From: Bin80 sp965203305 | GTDB taxonomy: Bacteria; Bacteroidota; Rhodothermia; Rhodothermales; Bin80 | Assembly (NCBI GenBank): GCA_965203305.1 | Contig: OZ241874.1 | Span: 124,001-188,000 of the forward strand | Direction: 5' to 3' | Length of the DNA stretch: 64,000 bases | In this document: piece after piece, positions 20,957 to 31,194 of the stretch | Position numbering within the stretch: the stretch's first letter is position 1 | How the letters are laid out: each line of letters begins with the position of its first letter | Program-made: the position numbers and the translations under genes | The notes under the pieces: generated by a model | The model's database searches: none | The model's input: the letters and a program-made list of their open reading frames with translations, nothing else | What the model was told of the DNA's origin: nothing

Positions 20957-23900
20957 CTACTCACTGTTTTCTTCCGATTCCACAGAAGATTTTCCTCCCA
21001 GTAACTGCCGCCAAGACGAGAACTCCGTTCGGTAATTGAGTCCAATCCCAGTCTCTCTGGTAATCAGAGATTCACTCAACACATCCCCTTCCCTCCGGTA
21101 GAAAAATTCTACTGCCACAGACGGGCTCAGTCTGATTTCTACAATAAACTCTCCCTCCAGCCCCTGCGATGCAACTCTCTCTGTATTCCACCCCCGGTAC
21201 ACTCCCTGCCCCCGGATCACCAGACGCTCATTCAGGAGACGCAGCGCAATCCCGGCAGATACATCCATGTCCTGAACGGTTTCATCACTCTGAACCCCCA
21301 GCCTGAAATCTGCCTGTGGAATGATCTGACTCAGGTAACGATTGAGCTGGCTTGCGACAAGGCTGGAGACGCTGTTTACAGCCGAACTGGCCAAGATTCC
21401 ACTTCGCGCACCATCGGCAGAGAGCAGGAAAGAGTTGGTGAGCAGGACGCTTGTCGCATGTTCGGTTGCCAGGTCCGGGCGATTCAAATAGGAATCCAGA
21501 AGGGGACTGTCGCTGATGGCTTCCTGTCGCTGATCAATTTCCAGTGCAAGATCAATCAGAACAGCGTTCAGGCTTCCAGATACATTCAGATTAACAATCA
21601 GGGGAAGGTTTGTCTGGATGGCACCTCCTACATCCTCAGGCAGACCGTTACGTGATGCCCGGGTGCGATATGCTCCCTGAATGTCAAGTGTGGGATTGAG
21701 CGGTTCCCCATTCCAGGTGATCGTGCCAGAATCAATCAAAAAGCGCCGCACAAATACCTCCCCTGCCGTAAAGAGATAGTCTCCTGAAGAGAGCTCAAAA
21801 AAGCCGTAGGTTGCCATATCTCCCCCGGTTCGCTGAATCTGTACACGACCTGTTCCGATCCCGTTAATAATATCCCCCAGAAGCGGATCAATTACCAGGT
21901 GAATGCTGGATCCGGGAGGCCCGACGAGATTGAGATCCATATCCAGCCCATCCCGGAACAGTCGCTCCCCTTCAGGACGCTCTCCGAGAATATTCTCTCG
22001 CTGTCGAAACGAAGTCAGCTGCCTCTCCACAGACTGCGTAGTGTCTACATAGACGATGAATCCGGGATCATATGGAGCATCAGATTCTCGCACCGGGATA
22101 TATATTTCGCTCCGCGGTGTAATGGTCAGGTTGTCTGAGCGCAGAAAAGATGTATGGACAGGCCCTGTCAATGTCGCATCTCCAGACACACGGATGTCAC
22201 CATAAAAGGCAAGATCTCGCGTGTGACTCCGCACATTCATGATCTGCAATGCCTCAAAGTTTCCTGAGGCATCAAAGGACAGAAACTGAAACTCATTCAG
22301 ATTCAAAGCTCCTTCAATTCTGGCCATGCCGCCATCCGCGTCCTGTATTGTCAACTGATCTACAAGAATCCTGTCTCCCCGAAGGCGAACAGATGCTGCA
22401 GTCTCATAGGATGAATTGAATTTCGGGATTTGAAACCCGCCGTTTTCCCAAGTCAGTGATCCGCCAAGAGCCGGGTTGTCAAGGGGGCCTCGAAGATCCA
22501 CTTCACCTGTGAATCCACCTTCAAAGTCTGAAAAATCCCGCAAGATCAACTGCAGGAATGTTGCATCCAGGTGTTTTGCATCCATGGACAGATCAAAATA
22601 TCCCGGGCTCCCGGGGCCGGGAACCGTGATGTTGCCGGTTACAGTCATCCGGTTATTCGCGTACAGATATCCTGCCGGTGCCGTCCTGATGGAATCAATC
22701 GTTACGGCAAGCCTCAGATCCGAACTCCCTGGAAGAAGCACACTGGATGCCTGAAGGTGACCAATCAGATTCTTGCCAAACGTAAGGGTGTCCACCTCCA
22801 GTGTCCCGGTAATTTCGGGTTGCCAAAGCCCTGTCCATAGAAGATCTGCATCAACCTGTCCACCCCATGGCCTCCTCAATTCCATGATTCCAGACAAGTG
22901 GGTGAGGTCTACTCCATCCAGATTCAACTTTAAGGTATCTGTTGGAAGGCTGGAGAGACTTCCCTGAACCGTCATCGCCTGCGCTTCTTCAAGAAAGGGA
23001 TTCACCGTCTCCAGTCTCAGAGGAGAGATCACCGCTCTATCAGCGAAAAGATCAATGTGACCAGGTTTCAGGATGCTCCATGCGTCTTCTCCAATCGGAA
23101 CGCGCATCTCCCGAATTCGCAGGCGCACACGATCCGAAAGTAATTGAACATCCGACGAGAGATGGTTTTGAAGAGAAGGTTCGTCTCTGTTTGTATGGAT
23201 CTCCAGTGTTCCGGTTTTTTCATTCTGGTTTACCAGTATCCGAGGGGTTCGAATCAGAATACTGTTGTCCGTCAGGGAGTCGGCAGTTAGCTCCATATCC
23301 ATATTCCAGCCTGACTCCATGTCTTCATTCAGGCGGGCATCAAGGTTCAATGCCATCTGGTGAACTGAAATGTCGCCAATCACAAAGGACTCGTCCTGCA
23401 ACTGAAATTGCAAGCGCAGGCTGTCTTCATCCGCCACAATCACTGTATTTCCCTGACTGCTGCTCGAAAATACAGGCAGCATGGGCAAGAGTGCATCCAT
23501 TGCCGGGTGTGCGTGGAACTTCCAGTCGAGATTCAACTCAACCGGCGTGAGTTGAGCAGGTACCTGATTCTGCCCCTCTTTCCGAGCTTCGTCTTGCGGA
23601 TCAGGTCCCCCGTCATCTGTTGCAAGGAGGGAATCCGGTCTCCGATGACCTGCAAATCGGGAAAACATCTCCGAAAAAGCACCAGACCAGACAGTGCCAG
23701 CCTGCCTGAGCGAACTCTGGTCAAATCCTCCAGACACCTCAAGGTCTACAACATCTCCCTGGACTCTGATGCGCGGGGCGGACACGGCAGCAGCTTGAAA
23801 GGCAATGGACCATCTGGTCGGGGGAGCTGTTCTCGCATGGTCTTCCCAAGTCACTCTTGATGAATCAGTTTCAATATTCAGGGAAGCGGAGAGATCATCC

Positions 23901-25513
23901 ATATCTGTTCCCGTGCCCCGCAACTCCCAGGTCGCATTGAGACTGGTTTCAAGTTCGGGAATCAGAAGCGAAGTCCCAAGGTCAAACTGGATGAGGGTGC
24001 CTCGGGATTCATACGAAAGCAGGCTGCCTGTCCAGTCTGCAGAAAGTTCCGCGGCAACCCGGGATTCCTGTTCAACGGCAAGCCCGCTCAGAATTAACTG
24101 CTTGTCCCTCAGAGTTCCTTCCATCCAGAGACTGTCCAGTGATCGCTCCCCAATGACGGATGAAGAGAGAGCAAGTGTGGCAGAGAGGGACGGCAGGCGA
24201 ATTCCTTCCCCCGAAACGGAGAGATCTCCTCGGATCATTCCGTCAAGTACCCGTTCCCCCGTAAGCTCGTACAGGTTCATACCTGTTGTCGTGAGTTCTG
24301 CATTGTAGTTCCATTGCCTGTTTCGACGGGCTGATCCTTTGAGTTGTGCCAGACTTCCCATTTCTGTCACAAGGTTCAGGCTTCCTTCCAGAACAAGGTC
24401 AGACAATGTGCCTTTTCCTGCAATCAGTCCTTCAATCTGCAAATCTCCTCCCTTCCATGTGGACAGGTCAATGACTTCGTGAAAGTCCGCGGGGCCAAGT
24501 ATGCTGGGAGCAATGGAGGCTTCGAATGAGAACTGGTCTCCACCGGTGTCAAGTTCGGCAGAAGGAATTTCAATGCGCGAGTGATCAGAAAATATTACAT
24601 AGTCCCGCAGGGACCACTGTGCACCCTCGCGATGCACCTGTCCGCTCAGAGACAGGGAGCCCGGAAGAAGCACACCAGGGAAAATGGACTGGATAAAGTC
24701 GGGCCTGAAATAGCTATTCTCCAGGGAGAGATCGGCAAAATTCGCGTTATGGGAAATAATACCGACGAGAGTCGCCTGATTCACCGAACTGGAAACATTC
24801 AGGGCATTGACATGCAGAGAGTTACCTTCAAGCAAAAGTTCACCATCGGCTGTGAACTTCAGCGTGTCCACTGCTCCTGTCAGTGATTCAATCTCAAGGA
24901 GTTTCCGATTCGGCTGCAGGTTCAATTTTCCTTCCAGAGATATGCCAGAAAGGTCTGCTCTGGACAAGTCGAACAGCCATCCTGACTGGATTGCGGCGGG
25001 TGCATGCCCTCCATAGGAGACAGCAACCGATCCATCCGAGACAGAGATATGTGCGGACTCAAACTCCCAAGTTGTTAGACCACTGTCTTGTCTGCGTACA
25101 AGGACAGAGGACAGGTTCCATGTGCTGTCCGCGTGATACTCCATGGAAAGTGAGGGACGGGTAATCGTGAGCGTACTAAGCTCAAATCGCCACCCGACTA
25201 TGGCTTTCCAATTTGGCTGTGCCGCGACCTCGTCTATGTGAAGCCAAACCTGTTCCTGCTCATCATAAAATGTCACATCCTGCAGATGAATCCTGCGCTG
25301 GAGATTGCCGGATACAACTCCGATGGAAACCCGTCCAGTAAAGGTTTCTGCAAACCAGGCTTCCAGTTCCTGTCGCAGGTAATCGCGGCCTACCTCCGTA
25401 TGCGTAAGTCCGAGATACACAAGAAATCCGCTCGCCAGCAGGAAAAGTGTAATTCCTCCAGCCCATTGCAGGCGGGAAGCGGTCTGAGGTTCAGGATGTA
25501 AATCGTGATCCAC
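20957..25513 (-). CDS. tamB: TamB/AsmA-like translocation and assembly module protein
   Basis: A 1518-residue, single-pass protein. It has an N-terminal membrane segment at about residues 18-36, then a very long low-complexity beta-repeat region of alternating short strands (typical of the AsmA/TamB beta-taco groove). The last ~350 residues look like the TamB C-terminal (DUF490) domain: GDINGIGTGRVQIQ, YGFFELSSGDYLF, and a final ...RREGDVLSESLITRETGIG. Family members bridge inner and outer membranes for outer-membrane protein assembly or lipid transport. The gene lies 27 bp downstream of the O-acetylesterase gene on the same strand, so it may be co-transcribed. No tamA/BamA-type gene is in the window. 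Confidence 0.87.
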   Translation of the reverse strand: MDHDLHPEPQTASRLQWAGGITLFLLASGFLVYLGLTHTEVGRDYLRQELEAWFAETFTGRVSIGVVSGNLQRRIHLQDVTFYDEQEQVWLHIDEVAAQPNWKAIVGWRFELSTLTITRPSLSMEYHADSTWNLSSVLVRRQDSGLTTWEFESAHISVSDGSVAVSYGGHAPAAIQSGWLFDLSRADLSGISLEGKLNLQPNRKLLEIESLTGAVDTLKFTADGELLLEGNSLHVNALNVSSSVNQATLVGIISHNANFADLSLENSYFRPDFIQSIFPGVLLPGSLSLSGQVHREGAQWSLRDYVIFSDHSRIEIPSAELDTGGDQFSFEASIAPSILGPADFHEVIDLSTWKGGDLQIEGLIAGKGTLSDLVLEGSLNLVTEMGSLAQLKGSARRNRQWNYNAELTTTGMNLYELTGERVLDGMIRGDLSVSGEGIRLPSLSATLALSSSVIGERSLDSLWMEGTLRDKQLILSGLAVEQESRVAAELSADWTGSLLSYESRGTLIQFDLGTSLLIPELETSLNATWELRGTGTDMDDLSASLNIETDSSRVTWEDHARTAPPTRWSIAFQAAAVSAPRIRVQGDVVDLEVSGGFDQSSLRQAGTVWSGAFSEMFSRFAGHRRPDSLLATDDGGPDPQDEARKEGQNQVPAQLTPVELNLDWKFHAHPAMDALLPMLPVFSSSSQGNTVIVADEDSLRLQFQLQDESFVIGDISVHQMALNLDARLNEDMESGWNMDMELTADSLTDNSILIRTPRILVNQNEKTGTLEIHTNRDEPSLQNHLSSDVQLLSDRVRLRIREMRVPIGEDAWSILKPGHIDLFADRAVISPLRLETVNPFLEEAQAMTVQGSLSSLPTDTLKLNLDGVDLTHLSGIMELRRPWGGQVDADLLWTGLWQPEITGTLEVDTLTFGKNLIGHLQASSVLLPGSSDLRLAVTIDSIRTAPAGYLYANNRMTVTGNITVPGPGSPGYFDLSMDAKHLDATFLQLILRDFSDFEGGFTGEVDLRGPLDNPALGGSLTWENGGFQIPKFNSSYETAASVRLRGDRILVDQLTIQDADGGMARIEGALNLNEFQFLSFDASGNFEALQIMNVRSHTRDLAFYGDIRVSGDATLTGPVHTSFLRSDNLTITPRSEIYIPVRESDAPYDPGFIVYVDTTQSVERQLTSFRQRENILGERPEGERLFRDGLDMDLNLVGPPGSSIHLVIDPLLGDIINGIGTGRVQIQRTGGDMATYGFFELSSGDYLFTAGEVFVRRFLIDSGTITWNGEPLNPTLDIQGAYRTRASRNGLPEDVGGAIQTNLPLIVNLNVSGSLNAVLIDLALEIDQRQEAISDSPLLDSYLNRPDLATEHATSVLLTNSFLLSADGARSGILASSAVNSVSSLVASQLNRYLSQIIPQADFRLGVQSDETVQDMDVSAGIALRLLNERLVIRGQGVYRGWNTERVASQGLEGEFIVEIRLSPSVAVEFFYRREGDVLSESLITRETGIGLNYRTEFSSWRQLLGGKSSVESEENSE

Positions 25514-25540
25514 GGGAAAGATTGCCTTTGCGGAATAGAC

Positions 25541-27463
25541 TTATCGTCCGGTTCGGAAAGGAGATGCAGGCAGTCCTTCAGCATTGACCAGATTTGCGGT
25601 ATCTGGATTATCCGCCCAGGCGTACCGCACTGCGGCCGGCATCGGGATATCAGGGTGAGAGACTACAACAGATTCTCCCTGTATGTATGCATCAGCCCAG
25701 GCAAATTCGCCTTCTGTCCCCGCAATGGCAAATCCTCTGAGGGGGCCGCCGCCCCGGGTCACAAGTCCCCCGCCAGCATGATCAAACTGTATATAAACTG
25801 CTGCATCTTCAATTACATGGTCGCGATAAATGGGACCGGATGGGACCAGATCCTCTCCATAGGCAAGGCTCCTTGCCCAAAGCGAAAGGCGATACCCAAC
25901 ATCCTGCTTGTTTCGTGGATGGATATCATCAGCCTCACCGATATCCAGGGTAATGGCCTGTCCCGTATTGGGCAGGCGGAGTGCTGCCGCCTGGGACTCC
26001 CGCAAAATTGCCCAGTTACTCTCTCCCGGATCTTCCACAGGAGCACGAAAACTGGCTAGAGATACAAACAGGAATGGGGCCTCTTCATGGTTCCACAGCT
26101 CCCGCCATCTGGCGATCATGGACTGAAACTGCCCCGCATACGCAGTGGCGGTTTCAGGATCATTCGCATTGGATTCTCCCTGATACCAGATAAATCCTGT
26201 GACAGGGTAGTGCAGAATGGGATGAATCATCGCATTGTAGAGCAGTGTGGGCAGCTGGTTGGGATTCCCGGCCGGGTGAATCTCAAATTGACCAACACGA
26301 AATTTCCATGTTCCTTCCAGTCTCACCTCACCATCTGACCACCGGAGAGCAAGCTGTGAATCTCCGACGATCAATCCTCCGCTCCCTCCTGTATCATGTA
26401 CGCGGATGGTTAGCTGGTTCACCCCGGCGTGCAGGATACCTTTACTGATGCCGTATGCTCGCTCCACCAGATACTGGTCCGTCTCTCCCACAAGTTTCCC
26501 ATTGATCCAGGTCTTGTCACGGTCATCCACAGTCCCCAAGTGTAGTACGGCCCCCTCAGGAACAGCATCAAGTTCAAAGCTGGTGCGATACCAGGCAATC
26601 CCGTCTAATCCCTCCATGCCATTCGCTTCCCACGCCCCGGGAACAGCAATCTCCCCCCAGCCTGAATCATCCAGATCCAGATCAGCCCAGACGGGTACAT
26701 CTGCTTCGTATCCATGGTCCATATCCGCAGATGCGCCGTGCTCTTCGGTGAGGACACGGGTGAGACTGTCTGTATGAGCTCTTGGAGCTTCCAGAAGGCG
26801 GAATATCTCGGCATCATCCATTTCAAGTGCATTGGGATCCATCCAGGCTTCAATTCGACTGCCACCCCAGGAGGTATTGAGAATTCCAATGGGGATACCT
26901 GCATGCGTGCGGAGCTCCCGGGCGAAAGAATAGCCAACTGCGGTAAATGCCCCTGCATGCTCCGGGTCGGCAGCATGCCATTCACCGCCGGCGAGAGTAT
27001 CTTCGGGGATATAGGACCAGATGCGGGGCACTTTGTAGTGACGGAGGAGTGGATCATTCGCTGATGCGATTTCCTGTTCTGCCCTCGCTGAGTTCGCTAC
27101 AGACCATTCCATATTCGACTGACCGGATGCAATCCAGACATCCCCGAACAGAATATCTTCTGCAATCAAAGTATCCGTACGGGTTATGACCGCAAGTTGA
27201 TGTGGCCCGCCTGCGGGGCGGGGATCAAGTACAATTTCCCACTTGCCATCCTTGTCTGCACGCACGGATTGCGTATCCTGATCCAGGGAGAGCGTAACCA
27301 TCGTGCCGGCCGGCGCAGTTCCCTGGACGGGAACTGCCGCATCACGCTGGAGGACTGCCCCGGTTCGGAAAAGTTTGCTGACAGTAAATGGAGGATTCGC
27401 ATTCCTGCTGCTGCAACCGCCGAGGGAGATGAGAAGGCATACAGAGATCAGAGAGAGGCGCAT
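25541..27463 (-). CDS. Sialate O-acetylesterase-type lipoprotein
   Basis: A 640-residue SGNH/SASA-family esterase. The N-terminus is a lipoprotein signal with lipobox LGGC (Cys17), so the protein is probably anchored in the outer membrane or periplasm. The family motif GDVWIASGQSNMEW is present with nucleophile Ser116. A second block GFIWYQGESNA follows, and DIHPRNKQDVGYR supplies the likely catalytic Asp/His. A galactose-binding-like jelly-roll is inserted in the middle (about 260-390, AWYRTSFELDA...). The enzyme removes O-acetyl groups from sialic acids or other glycans. It sits just upstream of tamB on the same strand. No other sialic acid genes are nearby, so xylan or another acetylated glycan is possible. 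Confidence 0.88.
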   Translation of the reverse strand: MRLSLISVCLLISLGGCSSRNANPPFTVSKLFRTGAVLQRDAAVPVQGTAPAGTMVTLSLDQDTQSVRADKDGKWEIVLDPRPAGGPHQLAVITRTDTLIAEDILFGDVWIASGQSNMEWSVANSARAEQEIASANDPLLRHYKVPRIWSYIPEDTLAGGEWHAADPEHAGAFTAVGYSFARELRTHAGIPIGILNTSWGGSRIEAWMDPNALEMDDAEIFRLLEAPRAHTDSLTRVLTEEHGASADMDHGYEADVPVWADLDLDDSGWGEIAVPGAWEANGMEGLDGIAWYRTSFELDAVPEGAVLHLGTVDDRDKTWINGKLVGETDQYLVERAYGISKGILHAGVNQLTIRVHDTGGSGGLIVGDSQLALRWSDGEVRLEGTWKFRVGQFEIHPAGNPNQLPTLLYNAMIHPILHYPVTGFIWYQGESNANDPETATAYAGQFQSMIARWRELWNHEEAPFLFVSLASFRAPVEDPGESNWAILRESQAAALRLPNTGQAITLDIGEADDIHPRNKQDVGYRLSLWARSLAYGEDLVPSGPIYRDHVIEDAAVYIQFDHAGGGLVTRGGGPLRGFAIAGTEGEFAWADAYIQGESVVVSHPDIPMPAAVRYAWADNPDTANLVNAEGLPASPFRTGR

Positions 27464-27781
27464 GGCTCGCTTGCGTCTGTTTTGCAGGCAAGAGTGAATT
27501 TTCTAGTCAACTCCTGAAAGCACTATACTCGCAAGGCGGGAAAATGCTCCGTTTATTCTGTGCGAGGCCTGGCAGTGGAGTTCCGCATGACTGATGACAG
27601 AACCAGTGCCTGCCCAGAGACAAGTTTCGGGATGGTGGAGAAAAAGTGCAAGAGATTGAGATTCCTTGCGGGCAATGATCTCAAAAGCTCATCACTCTTT
27701 GGCATCCCCACTTTGAGGGAGGGGAAATTGGGTGGTACCGCAATGCTGGAAACTGTGAAAAAAAAAATTCTCAATCAGAAA
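27464..27781. other. Intergenic stretch with an A10 run
   Basis: About 320 bp holding the promoter side of the esterase gene. An A10 run (27768-27777) lies just past the stop of the LRR gene; on that gene's strand it is a T-run, which could belong to a terminator, but no good stem precedes it. No gene is supported. Confidence 0.4.
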
Positions 27782-28690
27782 TCAGAGGTTCCAGCCGTAG
27801 CATTTCTCCAGTTTCAGCAGACTCTTGAGTTTCAGAGGTATTCTGCCTGTAAGTGGATTCCCCGATAGATCCAGACGATTCAACTGCGAAAGCTTTCCGA
27901 GTTCGGGCGGAATCCTGCCGGTCAGATCATTCCCGTGCAGAGTAAGTTCTTCCAGTGCTGCCAGTTTGCCAATTCCGGGTGGGATCCCTCTTCTCTTGGA
28001 ATGGGTATCGTGCAGTCCCAGTGCTTGTGCATCTGGCGGGATCACAAGTTCAGGTGATGTCGTTCCCCTTACTTGAATATCGTACAGTGCCAATTCTTGC
28101 AGGTTTGGCATCTCGCCAAGCTTGGACGGAATTCTTCCCACGAGTTTATTGTCAGACAGACTCAGAAATTTCAGATTTGACAGCTTGCCAAGCTGGAGTG
28201 GAACTGTACCCGTAAGCTGATTGAACCCCAAGCGTAATGATTTCAGATTTGACAGCCTGCCAAGCTCGGAGGGAAGCTTTGTAAGCCGGTTCATTCCCAA
28301 GTCAAGCGATTCCAGATTTGACAGATCACCGATTTCACGGGGGATGTCCATGAGCTTGTTATCACTCATGTCCAGTTTTTTCAGATTGAAAAGTCTGCCG
28401 ACTTCTGGAGGAATGTCAAAAAATGGATTTGTGTTCAGATCCAGCAATTCCAGGTCTGACAGATCACCGATCTCAGGGGGGAGTTCTCCATAGAGACCAT
28501 TCATGGACAGACGTATTTCCACCAGTTTTCCATCAGACACGGTCAGCCCGTGCCACGAGTTGAAATCGTCCATATTCTCTGGAGCCGTTTTTGTATTCCA
28601 CCCGGCATTCTTCTCCCAGTAGTCTCCATCCGTTGAGGCATAGAGTGCCGCCAGTGCCTTGTGTGTAATCTCTATTTTCGGATTCTTCAT
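27782..28690 (-). CDS. Leucine-rich repeat protein without export signal
   Basis: 302 residues. It opens with ALAALYASTDGDYWEKNAGW, the cap often found before bacterial LRRs of the plant receptor-kinase type. About nine repeats follow (LxxLDLxxNxLxxIPxEIGxL). The same cap (ALYLSTGGDNWSNNSGW) precedes the LRRs of the S8 protease at 195, so the two domains are related. No signal peptide, lipobox or type IX domain is present, so the product is either cytoplasmic or a fragment copied from a secreted gene. The final repeat ends abruptly in KLEKCYGWNL. The function is presumably protein binding. Confidence 0.7.
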   Translation of the reverse strand: MKNPKIEITHKALAALYASTDGDYWEKNAGWNTKTAPENMDDFNSWHGLTVSDGKLVEIRLSMNGLYGELPPEIGDLSDLELLDLNTNPFFDIPPEVGRLFNLKKLDMSDNKLMDIPREIGDLSNLESLDLGMNRLTKLPSELGRLSNLKSLRLGFNQLTGTVPLQLGKLSNLKFLSLSDNKLVGRIPSKLGEMPNLQELALYDIQVRGTTSPELVIPPDAQALGLHDTHSKRRGIPPGIGKLAALEELTLHGNDLTGRIPPELGKLSQLNRLDLSGNPLTGRIPLKLKSLLKLEKCYGWNL

Positions 28691-29232
28691 GGTATGTATT
28701 GCGGTGTCTGCCGTGCCTTATGATCGGGAGCTGCCCAGCTCCTTACCGCAAGATAAAATGCATATGGACAGAGGCAGAATGGAGAACATGAAACACGGCC
28801 AAGGTTTTACGAGGAGGACAGGAAACTGTGCCCCAAGTTGCCTGCTGCACTTCAGAGGCTTGAATCTGCATCCTTGTGTGCGAAACAATCAGAAAGACAC
28901 CAGGATACATCGTTCTGGCGATTTTCTGGAAAAATCTCCATTCATTCTTCGGATCGGCGATGATAATTTTGAACATGAGCCAGCTTTTCTGATATGGTGC
29001 AGCACATGCTCCTACTGAATGACAGGATTGTCGGTTTGTTGTCCCATGATAGGTACCCCTAGAAGAAAAACCAACACAAGCCGCCCTGGCAAGAATCAGG
29101 GGAACCTGAGCCTTGGAAATGGATCGAATGGTCCAAAGTACCCAAAAATGTCCCCCATGCCTGTAAACATCCCCCAGAGCGATACTTCTCCGTCACTTTG
29201 GATTTTTGCAGGAGACTCGCGAGATACGCACT
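28691..29232. other. Intergenic region containing a MITE family 1 copy
   Basis: About 540 bp. The part from 29108 to 29217 is a MITE copy. The rest shows only short open frames with no recognisable features. Confidence 0.5.
29108..29217 (+). repeat. MITE family 1 copy (degenerate)
   Basis: The right end carries the core CAGAGCGATACTTCTCCGTC and then GGATTTTTGCAGGAGACTC. The left end (GAGCCTTGGAAATGG) is a weak match to GAGCCTCTTGCAAAAAT. The length (~110 bp) is close to that of the copy at 34440. Confidence 0.55.
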
Positions 29233-29733
29233 CTATTGGGTCACAAGCAATACCAGATCATACTCATGATCTACGACCTGAACAGGAACCTGATAGAACG
29301 GGACAATAAAGCGGCCCTTGTTATCACGTGCTAGTTCCGTGGAGTTGAATGTGAGAGTTCCACCATCATACGCCCCCTGAAACGTATAATCCTGCATGAT
29401 CCGATTGGAGGTTACACTTCGCTCAAGTTCATACCGACGAACTTCGTTAAAATTCTTTCCTGTATGCAGCGAAACATTCGTCACCTCGTAATCTCTTCGG
29501 ATACGAACCGTCGCAGGAGTGCTCCCCCGCTGGAGTCCTTCTACGAATATCCACGCCCGCTTTCCCTGAGAAGGCCCCGATGAAGCAGTATCTTCGGGTG
29601 CCCCGGAAGTAACATGTACCCCTGGATGTGTCGTGACACACCCCCATGCAAGCATGACCATACATGTGATCAAAATCGGGATATACTTCGTTCCGCATCC
29701 TGATTTGCACAAGTAAATTACCGGAGCCTGCAT
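29233..29733 (-). CDS. Small lipoprotein of unknown function
   Basis: 166 residues. A hydrophobic N-terminal segment (YIPILITCMVMLAWGC) ends in a lipobox-like LAWGC, predicting a lipid-anchored protein; the upstream residues are longer than usual, so translation may start at an internal Met. The mature part has a short Ser/Thr/Pro-rich linker and then a compact beta domain (AWIFVEGLQRGSTPATVRI, a PEGA-like opening). No catalytic motif is seen. It lies downstream of the squalene-synthase-like gene on the same strand, 67 bp away. Confidence 0.65.
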   Translation of the reverse strand: MQAPVIYLCKSGCGTKYIPILITCMVMLAWGCVTTHPGVHVTSGAPEDTASSGPSQGKRAWIFVEGLQRGSTPATVRIRRDYEVTNVSLHTGKNFNEVRRYELERSVTSNRIMQDYTFQGAYDGGTLTFNSTELARDNKGRFIVPFYQVPVQVVDHEYDLVLLVTQ

Positions 29734-29800
29734 GATTCAAGACAAGGTTAAGCTGGTACCTTCACACCTGTTCAAGAGTCGGGATATGGCAGTCTGTTTC

Positions 29801-30832
29801 TCAAGCACGGGGCAACCCTTGGCTGAGCCAGAAATGTAACCCTTTCAGGACAGAATCACAGCGGGCCAGTACGCTAGTTGAAACGACCACAGCTTTCACG
29901 GTACGCCGTGTGATCTTGACTTCCTGTCCACTTTTGAATGTTGGATTTCTGTATGTTTTTCGCAAGGTGAGAACTGCCATGCCGAGTGCCCAAAGGCAGA
30001 ATCGCCGTATGCCGGTTTCATGGGACGGAATGAGCAGCGTATACCGGAGTGCATCGTGCAGATGTTGTCTGGCAACGGAGATCAGAGTGTTCATTCCCTG
30101 TGTAAATCCTGGATCGGTCGTGTCCCGGGAGAGAGAGCGAAGCTCAAATCCACTTTCAAGGAAGACGCTGCGCGGCAGCCAGCATGCACCACGATGTTGA
30201 TCTTCCCATACATCTTTGAGGATATTTGTCATCTGGAGGCCCTGTCCGAAGGAAGATGACAGAGAGAAGAGTTCCTCTTTTCGTGCTCCAATTTCATCGG
30301 AATAGTCGCAGAAGAGTTCGGTCAGCATTTCCCCGACAACACCTGCAACATGATAGCAATAGCGATTCAGATGTTCCAGATCTGTTAATCCTTCCAGGCT
30401 GGCATTTTGCTGGAACTCCGCCATGCCATCCGCCATAATGTTTACACAGCGATGCAGTGCACTCTTCTGGGAGACAGAAAAACGTTCTGTAACCCTTACG
30501 ATCCGGGGGGTATTGGTGATCAGTTCTCTCTCTCGTTCCGTTGCCGAGAGCGTGAGCAGTTTCGCAAGTTCCTGTGCAAAGCCCTCCGCATCGTGGTTCC
30601 CCCTTAATACCTCAAACCACTGGTCAGAAAATTCTCGTTTCTGCTGTGCAGAAAGTGCTTCCTCATCTTCTATGGTATCTGCAATTCTGCAGAGCAGGTA
30701 CGCATTCCCGACTACGGCTCGTAGCGGAGCAGGCAGCTGTGGAATCGTCAGAGCAAAGGTTCGGGAGACATCCTGCAGGATGTCTGTCTGATACATCAGA
30801 TCTTCTTCAAGCTGCGTCTGATCAACTGCCAT
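29801..30832 (-). CDS. Squalene/phytoene synthase family protein (probable squalene synthase)
   Basis: 343 residues from the ATG at 30832 (MAVDQTQLEED). The head-to-head prenyl synthase signatures are present: SRTFALTIPQLP, first Asp-rich motif CRIADTIEDE (residues 49-57), YCYHVAGVVGEMLTELF, and the second motif QMTNILKDVWEDQHRGACWLP region (about 200-220). These enzymes condense two farnesyl-PP to squalene or two geranylgeranyl-PP to phytoene. The IADTIEDE pattern and VAGVVGEM block look more like the eukaryotic-type squalene synthase (FDFT1) than CrtB or HpnC/HpnD, but the NADPH-dependent step cannot be proven by eye. No C-terminal membrane anchor is present. It shares strand with the sulfotransferase and P450 genes upstream. 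Confidence 0.82.
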   Translation of the reverse strand: MAVDQTQLEEDLMYQTDILQDVSRTFALTIPQLPAPLRAVVGNAYLLCRIADTIEDEEALSAQQKREFSDQWFEVLRGNHDAEGFAQELAKLLTLSATERERELITNTPRIVRVTERFSVSQKSALHRCVNIMADGMAEFQQNASLEGLTDLEHLNRYCYHVAGVVGEMLTELFCDYSDEIGARKEELFSLSSSFGQGLQMTNILKDVWEDQHRGACWLPRSVFLESGFELRSLSRDTTDPGFTQGMNTLISVARQHLHDALRYTLLIPSHETGIRRFCLWALGMAVLTLRKTYRNPTFKSGQEVKITRRTVKAVVVSTSVLARCDSVLKGLHFWLSQGLPRA

Positions 30833-31194
30833 GTTTGATCCCAAACTGTATTGTATGATTCGTTTGCAACGCAAGGACTAGCCAACCTTGTACATGGCGA
30901 AGAATGGTGGTATCCCAGAAACAGCAGCAGTATCCATCTTCCCTGTTTGCCCCGAAACTGTACTTGTACAACTTGTGTTCCGTCCAATTCCTGAACGGAC
31001 ACCGTTCCAGGATCCGGCAATGATGTGCAAGGCACAGAACAGGCAGCATTCAGAGATGATATTTACATCTCAAAGGGGCTGACCTTCAGGGGATGCGGCG
31101 CGGTGTGCACCTTTTCAGAAATTCGTCTCCAGCACGAAATATCACCAGAAGACGGTGTCAGGGACCGGGACCAGTCATCTCTCCCCACAGCAGA
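30833..31194. other. Intergenic stretch, nothing recognised
   Basis: About 360 bp between the sulfotransferase and the squalene-synthase-like gene. Short open frames on both strands have no motif. A separate promoter for the downstream gene may lie here. Confidence 0.45.

Noticed and set aside
20957..25513. Many plus-strand open frames of 60-200 codons inside tamB
   Set aside because: They overlap a well-supported gene and have no motifs of their own.
27768..27777. A10 run near the LRR gene as a phase-variation tract
   Set aside because: It lies outside any coding region and in no clear promoter; A/T runs of this size are common.
30833..31194. Possible small gene between the sulfotransferase and squalene synthase
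   Set aside because: Open frames on both strands are short, lack motifs and start context, and none is clearly favoured.
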